Counted from the first letter of the stretch, positions 8,904-17,982 are shown. The stretch: DNA of 64,000 nt from Terriglobia bacterium (GCA_032252755.1 JAVUPY010000029.1:1-64000); one strand, 5' to 3'. The notes: generated by a model from the sequence alone, not told the origin. Made by a program: numbers and translations.

Positions 8904-10781
8904 CTAATGCTTGCCGGTGGCGACGTCGGCGCTGAGGTCGGCGACCGCTTCGGCGGCACTGGCGCCCCAATTGCGCGCGGATTGCTCCTTGTAGAGCAGG
9001 AAACCGCAGATCAGCGAGCCCACAAGCATCAGCGAGCCGAGGCCGCGCTGATTCAGGATGAACTTGCCGGTTCCGAAGAGCGCGAGGTAGATCAGCGCGC
9101 AACCTAATATCCACGACAGGAGGTTGCGGCCGATGTCGCGCGTTTGCGCGATCTGCGTCTCCAGGGCGGCGATGGGTTTCCAGCCGCGCACGTCGGGATG
9201 CACTTTGCGGTAGAAGGCGCGGAGGACGGGTTCGGGTTCGGCGCTGGTCAGGAGAGTTACGGCTATCGCGACGATTGTGGTGCAAAGCGTGGTTGTGATC
9301 GCGGTTTTCGCAAAGACAACGGCGTCGCTTCCAGTGAAGGGCGGCGCTACGGTTCCCCGCATACCGAGAAATTGCCAGATACGCAGCGAGAGGGAGACAA
9401 CCATTGCGGTTGCCATTGCGGAGATTTCGCTCCAGGCATTGATGCGCCACCAGTACCAGCGCAACAGGTAGACGATTCCGGTGCCGGCTCCGAGTTCGAG
9501 GACGAATTCCCAGCCGGACTTGATGGACGTTAGCAGCGCGGCGACGACGGCGGCGGCACAAACGAGGATGACCGTCGTGAGGCGGGAAATGTGGACGTAG
9601 TGACGCTCCGACGCGTCCTTCTTGATGAAGCGCCGGTAGAAATCGGAGACGAGATAGGAGGCTCCCCAGTTGAGGTGCGTGGCGATGGTGGACATGAAGG
9701 CGGCGAGGAATCCAGCCATGGCGACGCCTCGCCAGGCATGCGGCAGATGCTCGTTCAGCACCATCATGTAACCAGCTTCGGGATTGGCTCCGGGGGCGCG
9801 CAGTTCAGGATGCAACACGATCACGGCGAGGCCGGTGAGTATCCAGGGCCAGGGGCGCACCGCGTAATGCGCGAAATTGAACCAGAGGACGGAGAGCAGG
9901 CCGTTCTTCTCATCCTTGGCGCTGAAGATACGCTGCGCGATGTAGCCGCCACCACCGGGTTCGGCGCCGGGATACCAGAAGGCCCACCACTGCACGCCGA
10001 GGAAGACGACGAAGGTGATGACCGGGAGAGTCCAGAGATTCTCAGAGGTGAAGCCATGGGAGAAGTCGGGGAAGAGCGCGAGTGGGTCGGATGCGCCGTT
10101 GGTCGCGCGCATGGAAGAAAGTCGCGAGAGCATCACGTCCATACCGCCGATGGCGTGCACCGCATAGAACGCGACGGCTATCACGATGCCCATCTTGAGG
10201 ACGAACTGGAAGAGGTCGGTCCAGAGGACTCCCCAGAGGCCACCGAGCGCGACGTAGAAACCAGTGAACGGGATGAGGAATAGAACGCAAATGAGCAGGG
10301 CCTTGAAATCGCTGATCTGGAAGGTGACGCCGAGGATGGAGACCATGGCCTTGGTCACCCAGCCGAGAATGAGGCAGTTCATCAGCAGGCCGAGGTAGAT
10401 GGCGCGGAATCCGCGCAGGAATGCCGCGGGTTTTCCCGCATAGCGCATTTCGGCGAACTGGACATCGGTGAGCAGGCCGGAGCGTCGCCAGAGTCGCGCG
10501 AAGAGGAACACGGTCATCATTCCGGAGAGCAGAAAACTCCACCATATCCAATTACCGGCGATTCCCTGGCGATAGACGAGGCCGGTGACGAGCAGCGGGG
10601 TGTCGGCGGCAAAGGTGGTCGCGACCATCGAGGTTCCGGCGAGCCACCAAGTGACGTTGCGGCCGGAGACGAAATAATCGTCGACGCTTTTGCCGGAGCG
10701 CGATTTGAAGTAGAGGCCTAAAAGAAGAGTGATCAGCAGGTAAGCGGCGATCGCGCCCCAATCCAGAAAGGTAAAGGTCAT
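8904..10781 (-). CDS. Sodium:solute symporter (SSS) family transporter
   Basis: 625 residues with about 14 hydrophobic segments and the SSS family start (DDYFVSGRNVTWWLAGTSMV). Other motifs are FAEMRYAGKPAAFLRGFRAI and GWAFW-like cores (VQWWAFWYPGAEPGGGGYIA). It probably uses a sodium gradient to import a small organic solute; the substrate cannot be read from sequence. A soluble C-terminal extension carries two more helices, as in the long SSS members. The first copy of the 'CACAGAG' palindrome lies just upstream of its start. Confidence 0.92.
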   Translation of the reverse strand: MTFTFLDWGAIAAYLLITLLLGLYFKSRSGKSVDDYFVSGRNVTWWLAGTSMVATTFAADTPLLVTGLVYRQGIAGNWIWWSFLLSGMMTVFLFARLWRRSGLLTDVQFAEMRYAGKPAAFLRGFRAIYLGLLMNCLILGWVTKAMVSILGVTFQISDFKALLICVLFLIPFTGFYVALGGLWGVLWTDLFQFVLKMGIVIAVAFYAVHAIGGMDVMLSRLSSMRATNGASDPLALFPDFSHGFTSENLWTLPVITFVVFLGVQWWAFWYPGAEPGGGGYIAQRIFSAKDEKNGLLSVLWFNFAHYAVRPWPWILTGLAVIVLHPELRAPGANPEAGYMMVLNEHLPHAWRGVAMAGFLAAFMSTIATHLNWGASYLVSDFYRRFIKKDASERHYVHISRLTTVILVCAAAVVAALLTSIKSGWEFVLELGAGTGIVYLLRWYWWRINAWSEISAMATAMVVSLSLRIWQFLGMRGTVAPPFTGSDAVVFAKTAITTTLCTTIVAIAVTLLTSAEPEPVLRAFYRKVHPDVRGWKPIAALETQIAQTRDIGRNLLSWILGCALIYLALFGTGKFILNQRGLGSLMLVGSLICGFLLYKEQSARNWGASAAEAVADLSADVATGKH

Positions 10782-10801
10782 GGTATCCCTTTGAAAACCG
10801 A

Positions 10802-10903
10802 CTCACCACAGAGACACAGAGGCACAGAGACTCAAAATCATAACTGCTCCAACAATCCGGGGCCGACATGGCAACTCAGTGTCTCTGTGTCTCTGCAGTG
10901 AAG
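10802..10903. repeat. Dispersed palindromic element, copy A
   Basis: The left arm begins CTCACCACAGAGACACAGAG (10802-10830). The right arm (10875-10903) is close to its reverse complement, and about 44 bp of unrelated sequence lies between. The same arms recur at 11853-11975 and 19085-19190, so this is an interspersed repeat family of REP/MITE type. Here it sits in the 5' region of the symporter gene. Confidence 0.8.
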
Positions 10904-11030
10904 GAATAGTGTTTAGAAGAATGCTGTGGGTGTCAATTCTTTCTTGAGTTCCCTGCTCTTCAGGCCCCTTGGCACCTTACTTTCACCATCTAAGTGTTTG
11001 AGAAGGGTTGCCAATTTTGAGGAGGGTTCC

Positions 11031-11846
11031 ATGCGGTCCAAAGCGCACATCGGTTCACACCCCATTCACCCGATGATCGTGGCATTCCCGGTGGGACTGT
11101 GGGTGACGAGCTTCATCTTCGACCTGATCGGAGCGGGGTCGCACGAGCAGGCGTATTTCACGGCGAGCTATTACATGATCATCGCCGGGTGCATCGGCGC
11201 GGCATGCGCGGCAATCCCCGGGGTGATCGACCTGTTTGGCGTGATTCCAGCGAACTCCAGCGGGCGATCGCGGGGGTACATTCACGGAACGCTGAATACG
11301 CTGGCGCTGGCGGACTTCGTTTATGTGGCGGTTCGGCGAGGCTCACCGGCGGTTGCAGCGGACGGAATCGCGATCGCGTGCTCGGCGGGCGGAGTAGTCC
11401 TGATTGCGATCTCAGGATGGCTGGGCGCCACGCTGGTTTATCGCAACCAGATTGGAGTGGATCGGCGGTTCGCGAATGCGGGGCAACTGCGCGAGCGGAC
11501 TGTGACGGATTTCCGGCGGCCAGTTTGCAACCAGTCGGAACTGGGCGACGGGCAGATGATGCTGATACGCAGCGGCAACGACCGGATTGCGATTGCACGA
11601 TGCGCGGAAGGGCTGTTCGCGTTCGAGGATCACTGCACGCATAAAGGCGGGCCGTTGAGCGATGGCGCGCAGGTGGACTGCACGGTGCAGTGCCCATGGC
11701 ACGGCTCGCAATTCGATATCAGGACGGGTCGCGTGGTGGCGGGACCAGCTGGGCGCCAGGTCACAACATATCCGATCGAGATTCGCGGCGGAGAAGTTTA
11801 CGTTAAGAAGGATGTCGTGGCCGGGGAGAAACCGAAGGCCGCGTAA
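11031..11846 (+). CDS. DUF2231 membrane domain fused to Rieske [2Fe-2S] domain
   Basis: 271 residues. The N-terminal half is a DUF2231 four-helix membrane domain (HIGSHPIHPMIVAFPVGLWV with the HP..HP signature). The C-terminal half is a Rieske domain with the cluster ligands CTHKG and CPWHGSQFD (C-x-H about 17 residues before C-x2-H). An electron-transfer role at the membrane is inferred. The ATG at 11031 is preceded by GAGGAGGG at good spacing; the frame runs open further upstream, but that part is not domain-like. Palindromes flank the gene on both sides. Confidence 0.9.
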   Translation: MRSKAHIGSHPIHPMIVAFPVGLWVTSFIFDLIGAGSHEQAYFTASYYMIIAGCIGAACAAIPGVIDLFGVIPANSSGRSRGYIHGTLNTLALADFVYVAVRRGSPAVAADGIAIACSAGGVVLIAISGWLGATLVYRNQIGVDRRFANAGQLRERTVTDFRRPVCNQSELGDGQMMLIRSGNDRIAIARCAEGLFAFEDHCTHKGGPLSDGAQVDCTVQCPWHGSQFDIRTGRVVAGPAGRQVTTYPIEIRGGEVYVKKDVVAGEKPKAA

Positions 11847-11852
11847 GACCGA

Positions 11853-11975
11853 TTCACCACAGAGACACAGAGGCACAGAGAGTCAGAGCATAACTGCAGA
11901 AATAAACGCAAAAGCACGACCTCCAAGATTGGGGGGGAAGATCAGACCTCTCTATGACTCTGTGTCTCTGTGGTG
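11853..11975. repeat. Dispersed palindromic element, copy B
   Basis: The left arm is TTCACCACAGAGACACAGAG (from 11853). The right arm ends TCTGTGTCTCTGTGGTG (to 11975), with about 70 bp between. It occupies almost the whole gap between two convergent genes (the Rieske fusion and the M28 peptidase), so a transcribed hairpin could separate the two transcripts. Same family as copies A and C. Confidence 0.85.
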
Positions 11976-11984
11976 TGTCGGTTG

Positions 11985-13010
11985 TTATTTCGTGTTCAGT
12001 GCGCGGATGCTTTCGAGGACGGTGTCGCCGACAATTTGAAGGCTCTTGGGGCTGATCTTGTCCATGGTGTCTTCGGTCGTGTGGTGGAAGAGGTTGTTGA
12101 AGCCGTAGGTGAAGTCGATGAGGTCCACAACAGGGATGCCGATCTTCTTAAAAGGGAGCTGATCGTCATTAATCGCCTGATCGGACTTGTAGAAGTAAGA
12201 GCCGTAGCCGAGACGGTCAGCGGCGCGCCCGATGACATCCTGCAACCAGGGAGTGGAGTTGGTTTCGCGGGTGATGTCGAGGTCCTTGTCACCGATCATG
12301 TCGAGCAGGATGAAGGCCTTGATTTTTTGCGCGGTACCGTCGTTCTTCCACTTGGCCGCGAGCTGCTTGGTGCCGTAGAGGCTGTCGGAGTCAGACCAGC
12401 TGACTGTAGCTTCTTCGCCGTCATCGAAAACCAGCCAGATGCTGTAACCGTCGTTGGGTTTTGATTTCAGGACGTTTGCGAGTTCGATCAGGAGGCCGCT
12501 GGTTGAGGCGCCGTCGTTGGCGCCGACAAAGTTCTCATTGCGCAGCGGGTAATTCGTGTCGTAATGGCTTGCGAGGACGATGATGCCGTCTTTCTTGCCG
12601 GGGATCTTCGCGATGATGTTGTTCATCGGAAAAGTTCCAGCGGCTGTATTCGCCGTGAACTTGTCTTGTTCTACTTGAATGCCCTGCAGGTGAGACACGA
12701 TGTATTGCTCGACCTTGCGATGGGTTTCGCTGCCGATGGGACGTGGGCCGAAGGCGACGATTTCGCCGGCGTACTGGTAGGCCTTCTTTCCGTCGACCTT
12801 GGGCGCGGGTGGTTCATTCGCGGGAGGATCGTAGGAAGCGGGATTGATGGAAGCAGGTTTGGGCATCGGGGCCTCGGCCTTTGCCTGTGGCTGAGACTGG
12901 TCGCCGTTGCAGGCGGGCCACAATAAAACTGATCCCAACAGGAGTGCGATTAACACAGGAATGCCTCCGCGCTTGCATCGAGACTGCCCGTGAATTGGAT
13001 GCTCAATCAT
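11985..13010 (-). CDS. M28-family lipoprotein, glutaminyl-cyclase-like
   Basis: About 341 residues. The N-terminus is a lipoprotein signal (IPVLIALLLGSVLLWPAC, lipidated Cys about residue 34) followed by a proline-rich linker. The catalytic domain has the M28 zinc pattern: ASHYDTN, GANDGASTSG, FDDGEEA, and the late HHTTEDT. The segment WSDSDSLYGTKQLA resembles glutaminyl-peptide cyclotransferases rather than ordinary aminopeptidases, so it could cyclise N-terminal glutamine or hydrolyse peptides. ATG 13010 overlaps the tatC stop by 4 bp, making this the distal gene of the tat operon. The longer frame upstream is the antisense/alternate frame of tatC. Confidence 0.85.
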   Translation of the reverse strand: MIEHPIHGQSRCKRGGIPVLIALLLGSVLLWPACNGDQSQPQAKAEAPMPKPASINPASYDPPANEPPAPKVDGKKAYQYAGEIVAFGPRPIGSETHRKVEQYIVSHLQGIQVEQDKFTANTAAGTFPMNNIIAKIPGKKDGIIVLASHYDTNYPLRNENFVGANDGASTSGLLIELANVLKSKPNDGYSIWLVFDDGEEATVSWSDSDSLYGTKQLAAKWKNDGTAQKIKAFILLDMIGDKDLDITRETNSTPWLQDVIGRAADRLGYGSYFYKSDQAINDDQLPFKKIGIPVVDLIDFTYGFNNLFHHTTEDTMDKISPKSLQIVGDTVLESIRALNTK

Positions 13011-13807
13011 GAGTTCTGTTCGGCTTCCCGTCGTGCTTTTCGTCGGGCCGGATGGACCACGTATGCCACGCCGATACTCAACAGGTAGAGAGCGATCATG
13101 GGCGCGGCGAAGATGCACATGTTCATGATATCGGTGGTCGGGGTAATGATGGCGGCAATAATAAAGATAACCAGGATGGAATAGCGCAGGTTGTTCCACA
13201 TCCACTTAGCGCTCACAAGGCCCATCAACGAAAGAAAGAACACCAAGATCGGCATCTCGAAGACGACGCCGAGACCGAGAATGATGGTCATAAAGAGATC
13301 GGTGTACTCACCGATCGTCACCATGGGCTGGAACTGCGCGCCGTAGCCGACGAGGAAATCGAGCGCCGCGGGAAAGACGATCTTGTAGCCGAAGAAGCCG
13401 CCAGCCATGAAAAGAAATACCGTGCTGAACATGAACGGCAGCACGTAGCGACGCTCATGCTTGTAAAGCCCCGGAGCGATAAATGCCCAAACCTGGTAGA
13501 GGATAAAAGGCGAAGCTACGAAAATCCCGCCTATCAATCCTAACTTCAAGTACATGTTGAAGGGTTCGGTCGGATTCAGGTATGTGAGCTTCTGGTCGAG
13601 GCCATGGCGCTGCAGCGCGAACATGATGGGCTGCTGCATGTAGTTGTAAATCTTCTCGTGAAACCAGTAGACGATGCTGAAGCCGCCGATGATGGACAAG
13701 ACAGACCAGATGATGCGCCGGCGCAGTTCCTCGAGGTGCTCGAGGAAACTCATCGACTGGAGTTGTTCGAGGCGCGATTTGGCGGCGCCGCTGGCTTCAG
13801 ATGGCAT
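13007..13807 (-). CDS. tatC: Sec-independent protein translocase TatC
   Basis: 266 residues, six membrane helices, core of the twin-arginine translocase that exports folded proteins. Family marks are MSFLEHLEELRRRIIWS at the N-terminus, NPTEPFNMYLKLGLIGG, SPFILYQVWAFIAPGLYKHE, and FEMPILVFFLS. It overlaps the upstream tatA/B gene by 11 bp and the downstream M28 gene by 4 bp, so all three are probably co-translated. The Tat-type multicopper oxidase at 41928-44084 is a likely client. Confidence 0.97.
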   Translation of the reverse strand: MPSEASGAAKSRLEQLQSMSFLEHLEELRRRIIWSVLSIIGGFSIVYWFHEKIYNYMQQPIMFALQRHGLDQKLTYLNPTEPFNMYLKLGLIGGIFVASPFILYQVWAFIAPGLYKHERRYVLPFMFSTVFLFMAGGFFGYKIVFPAALDFLVGYGAQFQPMVTIGEYTDLFMTIILGLGVVFEMPILVFFLSLMGLVSAKWMWNNLRYSILVIFIIAAIITPTTDIMNMCIFAAPMIALYLLSIGVAYVVHPARRKARREAEQNS

Positions 13808-14261
13808 TTGGCTCCCGATGGGACGTATTGATGGCGGGCTCGTCGTTGAAGCTCAACTGCTCGGGTTCGTGCGGCGCTTCCTCGTGAGTTGCTGCGGCGG
13901 CTTCGCCGTTTTCTGAAGACGACGCAGTGGTTTCGGAGAGGGGGCGCGTTTCGCCTTCGACGACGTATCCGGAGCCGGTCGCGAGCGAATTGCTAATGGC
14001 ACCCGGCGGGGGTGGCGGCAAAATTGTCTGCTCGCCTGCGGCGAGTTGCTGCGTGCGCGATTTTTCGCGCTGCTGCTGGCGTTCCTGGATTTCGAGCTGC
14101 TCGATCTCGTTCTCGATCTGGTATTTGAAATCGTTGGTTGCGCGCTTGAACTCGGCCATTACCTTCCCGAATTTGCGCGCCAATTCGGGAAGCCTCTTGG
14201 GCCCGAAGACGATGAGGGCCATAAGGAAGATGAACAGCATCTCTGGCATGCCGAGATTCAT
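13797..14261 (-). CDS. Twin-arginine translocase subunit TatA/TatB
   Basis: 154 residues: short N-terminal membrane helix (MPEMLFIFLMALIVFGPKRL) ending in the FGPKRLPEL hinge, then an amphipathic helix (ARKFGKVMAEFKRATNDF) and a long charged, Gln/Pro-rich tail. The glutamate in the membrane helix and the long tail lean towards TatB, but one TatA/B protein can serve both roles in many bacteria, so I leave the subtype open. First gene of the tatA/B-tatC-M28 operon. Confidence 0.92.
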   Translation of the reverse strand: MNLGMPEMLFIFLMALIVFGPKRLPELARKFGKVMAEFKRATNDFKYQIENEIEQLEIQERQQQREKSRTQQLAAGEQTILPPPPPGAISNSLATGSGYVVEGETRPLSETTASSSENGEAAAATHEEAPHEPEQLSFNDEPAINTSHREPNAI

Positions 14262-14519
14262 GCTTCCATCATACTTGGGGTTCTAGTTTGGCAGCAATCA
14301 CGCCAATGTGGGGACGAAGGTACGAGGTACAAGGTGAGGGGGAGGCTAGCGTGGAGTTATCTGAGCTGTCGAGGTCGAAGGCAGTTCCACATTGGACAGC
14401 GCCGCGGGAGCGCCTCAGGGAAATCTTCGATATCGGAGCTTAACGAAATAGCGTCGACCCACTAAGTACGTGCAATCGCGGCGCGAGCATAGTTCTGGTG
14501 GCTCAACCACTTGAAACTT

Positions 14520-14549
14520 GGCCCACGGTCGCGAGTACGGCCGTGGGCC
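14520..14549 (+). other. Strong hairpin and SD-preceded short frame in gap 14262-14794
   Basis: The stem GGCCCACGG / CCGTGGGCC (9 bp perfect) has a 12-nt loop. It is preceded by a smaller GTGG/CCAC hairpin and followed by a strong Shine-Dalgarno TAGGAGGTGGT and an ATG at 14569. That frame runs 78 codons to 14805, overlapping the protease start, but its composition is not typical of the genome's proteins. The 530-bp gap otherwise holds only the leader of the protease gene. It may be a structured leader or a small RNA. Confidence 0.35.
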
Positions 14550-14794
14550 GGGTACTTAGGAGGTGGTAATGGACCCTGAGCGGAATTGGAGAGGGATTCA
14601 ATGGCCTATTTGTCGGCGGTCGGAATACAGCTACTTCTTACGCACCTTTAAGCGCTCCGGAAGCATCAGAAACACTGGGGCTTGTACAGGCGGGATACGT
14701 CCCAAAGGTGCCCGGGTTTACCGTGCTATACTGCCCATAATCAACCGGTTGCGGGGTTTGCGGCCGCGAATCCTGCAACTTCTAAGGACACACG

Positions 14795-16408
14795 ATGGCC
14801 CGTAGTACGCGACGATCTCTTGGCCTGATCTTTGTAATCATTCTTTTCTGTGGCGCGCTGGGCGCCCTGTTCGGACAAAAGGTCAGCAGCACGCCTGCGA
14901 CCGGCGACTCCGACGTGCAGGACAACCTGAAGGAGTTCTCGCAGGTGTACAGCGTCGTCGAACAGAATTATGCGGAACAGGTCGATCCCGACAAGGCCAT
15001 CTATAACGGCGCTATTCCGGGCATGCTGCGAGTGCTTGACCCGCACTCGAACTTCTTCGATCCAAAGTCGTATGCGCTGCTGCGCGAAGAACAGCGCGGC
15101 AAGTATTACGGCGTCGGAATGCAGGTGGGCCCGCGCAATAACAAGGTCATCGTGATTGCTCCGTTCGCGGGCGCTCCGGCGTATCGAGTTGGTATCCGGC
15201 CCGGCGATGTCATCATCGCGGTGGACGGCAAACCGACGGACAACATGAGCGTCAGCGATGTTGCCGAGTTGCTGAAGGGACCCCGCGGCACGACGGTGAA
15301 GATCACGGTGCTGCGCGAGGGCGCGGAAAAACCTCTGGAGTTCTCGGTGGTGCGCGATGAGATTCCTCGCTACTCGGTGGACGTTCACTTCCTGATCCGG
15401 CCGGGCATCGGGTATGTCCATATCTCGGGGTTCCAGGAGACAACGGTTGACGAGCTGAACGCGGCGCTGAACGATATGGGCGACGTCAAGGGCCTGATTC
15501 TCGATCTTCGGCAGAACCCGGGCGGACTACTGAGCGAAGGCGTCGGCGTGGCGGACAAGTTCCTGAAGAAGGGACAGGTGATCGTCAGTCATCATGGACG
15601 GAACTCGCCGGAGAAGGTCTATCGGGCGGCGCATGGCAACGGCGGCAAGGATTATCCGCTGGTGGTGCTGGTGAATCGCGGAACAGCTTCGGCGGCGGAA
15701 ATCGTGTCGGGTGCGATACAGGACCACGATCGTGGATTGATTGCCGGTGAGACGACATTCGGCAAGGGTTTGGTACAAACGGTGTATCCGCTGAGCGAGA
15801 ACACCGGACTGGCACTGACGACGGCGAAGTACTACACGCCGAGCGGACGGCTGATCCAGCGCAATTACTCGGGCCTGTCGCTGTACGACTACTACTACAA
15901 TCGCGAAGACGACGCGGCGAACGTGCCGATGGCAAATCGCGAAGTAAAGCTGACGGACAGCGGGCGCACGGTGTATGGCGGCGGAGGAATCACGCCGGAC
16001 GTGAAGATACCCACGCCAAAACCGGATCACTTCCAGGACGTGCTGCTGCAGAAGTACGCGTTCTTCAATTTCGCCAAGCACTACCTGGTGAATCACAAGG
16101 TGGACAAGAGCTTCCAGGTGGACGAGAACGTGATGCAGGAGTTCCGGCGCTTCCTTGACGATCAGAAGATTCCGTTCACGGAACTGGAACTGGCACAGGA
16201 TAAAGACTGGGTTCAGACGAACATCAAGGCAGAACTGTTCATCAGCCAGTTCGGACAGCAGGCAGGCTTCATCGTAAGGGCGGAAGGCGATCCTGAGGTC
16301 TCCAAGGCCCTGACACTGCTGCCACAGGCGAAAGAACTGGCGGAAAACGCGCAGCGAATCATCGCCCAGCGCAAGCAGGCACAGATGGCAGCTCAGCAGA
16401 ATCAATAG
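14795..16408 (+). CDS. C-terminal processing peptidase, S41 family
   Basis: 537 residues. N-terminal signal/anchor (LGLIFVIILFCGALGALFG), a PDZ domain at about 105-185 (YYGVGMQV, GIRPGDVIIAVDG), then the S41 protease core. The catalytic serine is in NRGTASAAEIVSGA (about 295) and the lysine in TTFGKGLVQT (about 323), with the substrate-binding LRQNPGG. Ctp/Prc proteases trim C-termini of periplasmic proteins. AAGGA lies 7 nt before the ATG. A strong intrinsic terminator follows the stop codon. Confidence 0.95.
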   Translation: MARSTRRSLGLIFVIILFCGALGALFGQKVSSTPATGDSDVQDNLKEFSQVYSVVEQNYAEQVDPDKAIYNGAIPGMLRVLDPHSNFFDPKSYALLREEQRGKYYGVGMQVGPRNNKVIVIAPFAGAPAYRVGIRPGDVIIAVDGKPTDNMSVSDVAELLKGPRGTTVKITVLREGAEKPLEFSVVRDEIPRYSVDVHFLIRPGIGYVHISGFQETTVDELNAALNDMGDVKGLILDLRQNPGGLLSEGVGVADKFLKKGQVIVSHHGRNSPEKVYRAAHGNGGKDYPLVVLVNRGTASAAEIVSGAIQDHDRGLIAGETTFGKGLVQTVYPLSENTGLALTTAKYYTPSGRLIQRNYSGLSLYDYYYNREDDAANVPMANREVKLTDSGRTVYGGGGITPDVKIPTPKPDHFQDVLLQKYAFFNFAKHYLVNHKVDKSFQVDENVMQEFRRFLDDQKIPFTELELAQDKDWVQTNIKAELFISQFGQQAGFIVRAEGDPEVSKALTLLPQAKELAENAQRIIAQRKQAQMAAQQNQ

Positions 16409-16433
16409 AGGCCGGCCCAGATTGCCGGATCGA

Positions 16434-16461
16434 CGGCGGCGCTTTGCCGCCGTTTTCTTTT
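16434..16461 (+). terminator. Intrinsic terminator after the S41 protease
   Basis: GC stem CGGCGGC / GCCGCCG, 5-nt loop GCTTT, then TTTTCTTTT. It lies 26 bp past the protease stop codon. Confidence 0.92.
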
Positions 16462-16490
16462 GGCGAAGGCGAAGTTTCCGTCACCTCTGC

Positions 16491-16518
16491 TTGACTATCT
16501 GCGTTTTCTCCGTAAGAC
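16491..16518 (+). promoter_or_regulatory. Possible sigma70-type promoter for the AAA ATPase
   Basis: TTGACT and TAAGAC are spaced by 16 bp, between the protease terminator and the ATPase start about 95 bp downstream. A match by eye only. Confidence 0.3.
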
Positions 16519-16612
16519 TGCCCGAAAGCAGTAAACGTGTTTCGCGCGCCACGCCACGCCAGCGCCTACTTCGTCAATTGACTGGCCGAACTGACTCGCA
16601 TGGGAGCGGTCG

Positions 16613-17911
16613 ATGAGCGAACCTGCTGCATTACAAACTTCTCAGGCAGCGAGGGTGGTTACAATTCCGCGGCCGGAATCCGTTAACGACCTCGCAATCC
16701 GGAGGAGTTTTCTCGAGGAATTGGGACTGAAGATCCTGTATTTGACAGGGCCGGCGTCGATCCCGGAATTGGCCGATCGGCTGAAGCTCAATTACCGCAC
16801 AACCGATGAAATATTTCGACGGATCCGGGATGGGCTGCTTTGCGAAGTAACGAGCGTCTCGAGAAATACGCCCACGCTGGCGATGACGACGCAGGGGCGC
16901 GCACGAGCGTTGGAATTGCTTTCGCTGAACCAGTACACGGGGCCGACCCCTGTGTCTCTGTCCAGCTATGTCCAGCAGGTTGGGTTGCAGAGTGTCCGGA
17001 AGATGGCGATCCATCCGCCGGATATTCAGAAGGCATTTGCGCACCTCGTGGTCGACTCGAAGACGTTGACGCAGATTGGGACGGCCCTGAACTCCGGCAC
17101 GTCCATATTCCTCCATGGGCCGACGGGATCCGGGAAGACGACGATCGCCGAGACACTGACAAAAGTGTTTGCGGCGGATAAGGTCTGGATTCCTTACGCC
17201 GTTGAAGTCGATGGGGAAGTCATCGCGGTCTATGACCCGATCATTCACCGAAAAGTCGAGGAGCCCACGGCGGATGTTGGCGACCGGCGATGGGTGCTGT
17301 GCGAGCGTCCCACGGTGCTGGTCGGTGGCGAGCTGACAATCGAAATGCTGGACCTGCAGTTCAACGGCATCGCCAAGTTCTACGAAGCACCCGTGCAGAT
17401 GAAGGCGAACAACGGGGTGTTGATCATCGACGACTTCGGGCGGCAAAGATTGCGTCCGGATGAGCTTTTGAACCGCTGGGTGGTGCCGCTCGATCGTCAT
17501 ATCGATTTTCTGAGCCTTGCCGGCGGAAAGAAAATCGAGATGCCATTTGAAATGTTCGTGGTGTTTGCGACGAATATGTCGCCAAGCGAACTGGTGGACG
17601 CCGCCTTTCTGCGACGGATCCAAACGAAGATTCGGGTAGGAAACATTTCAGGGGCGCAATTTCACGAGATATTCCGGCGGGTAGCGCAGTCGGCGAAGTT
17701 GCAGTACGACCGCGAGGTTGTCGACGAACTGATTCACGTCATCCAGCAGTCGCTGCACGAACCCCTGCGAGCGTGCCAGCCAAGGGACATCGTCAACCAG
17801 ATCTACTGGGCTGCGAAATATGAAGGAACGCCGATGAAACTGGACCACAACACGATCAAACGGGCGGTCGATGCTTACTTCCTGCCGCCGGGGAGCGATG
17901 AGGAGGCATAA
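16613..17911 (+). CDS. AAA-family ATPase with winged-helix-like N-terminus
   Basis: 432 residues. Residues 30-105 look like a winged-helix DNA-binding or interaction domain (LGLKILYLTGPASIPELADR, LKLNYRTTDEIFRRI, ending TTQGRARALEL). The AAA domain has Walker A GPTGSGKTT (about 169-177), Walker B GVLIIDDFGRQ (about 262-272) and a sensor segment FATNMSPSELVDAAFLRRI. It lacks any protease or helicase extension. Function unknown; similar ATPases are common in acidobacteria. Its stop is followed after 2 nt by a tiny frame with a strong ribosome binding site. Confidence 0.85.
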   Translation: MSEPAALQTSQAARVVTIPRPESVNDLAIRRSFLEELGLKILYLTGPASIPELADRLKLNYRTTDEIFRRIRDGLLCEVTSVSRNTPTLAMTTQGRARALELLSLNQYTGPTPVSLSSYVQQVGLQSVRKMAIHPPDIQKAFAHLVVDSKTLTQIGTALNSGTSIFLHGPTGSGKTTIAETLTKVFAADKVWIPYAVEVDGEVIAVYDPIIHRKVEEPTADVGDRRWVLCERPTVLVGGELTIEMLDLQFNGIAKFYEAPVQMKANNGVLIIDDFGRQRLRPDELLNRWVVPLDRHIDFLSLAGGKKIEMPFEMFVVFATNMSPSELVDAAFLRRIQTKIRVGNISGAQFHEIFRRVAQSAKLQYDREVVDELIHVIQQSLHEPLRACQPRDIVNQIYWAAKYEGTPMKLDHNTIKRAVDAYFLPPGSDEEA

Positions 17912-17913
17912 CC

Positions 17914-17982
17914 ATGGCAGGCAACTCACGCAGGCGTGCGACTAGAAGCTCAGGTTCAGACTCTCTCTTTGCCTTTTTCTGA
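17914..17982 (+). CDS. Possible 22-residue peptide with strong SD
   Basis: ATG preceded by GAGGAGGC at ideal spacing, immediately after the ATPase stop. The peptide starts MAGNSRRRATRSS and ends DSLFAFF. The first residues resemble the basic N-terminus of some RlmB/TrmH-type rRNA methyltransferases, but no such gene follows. It may be a leader peptide, a remnant, or chance. Confidence 0.3.
   Translation: MAGNSRRRATRSSGSDSLFAFF

Noticed and set aside
16631-17623. 330-codon minus-strand frame
   Set aside because: Antisense to the AAA ATPase, which has clear Walker motifs; His/Arg-rich shadow composition.
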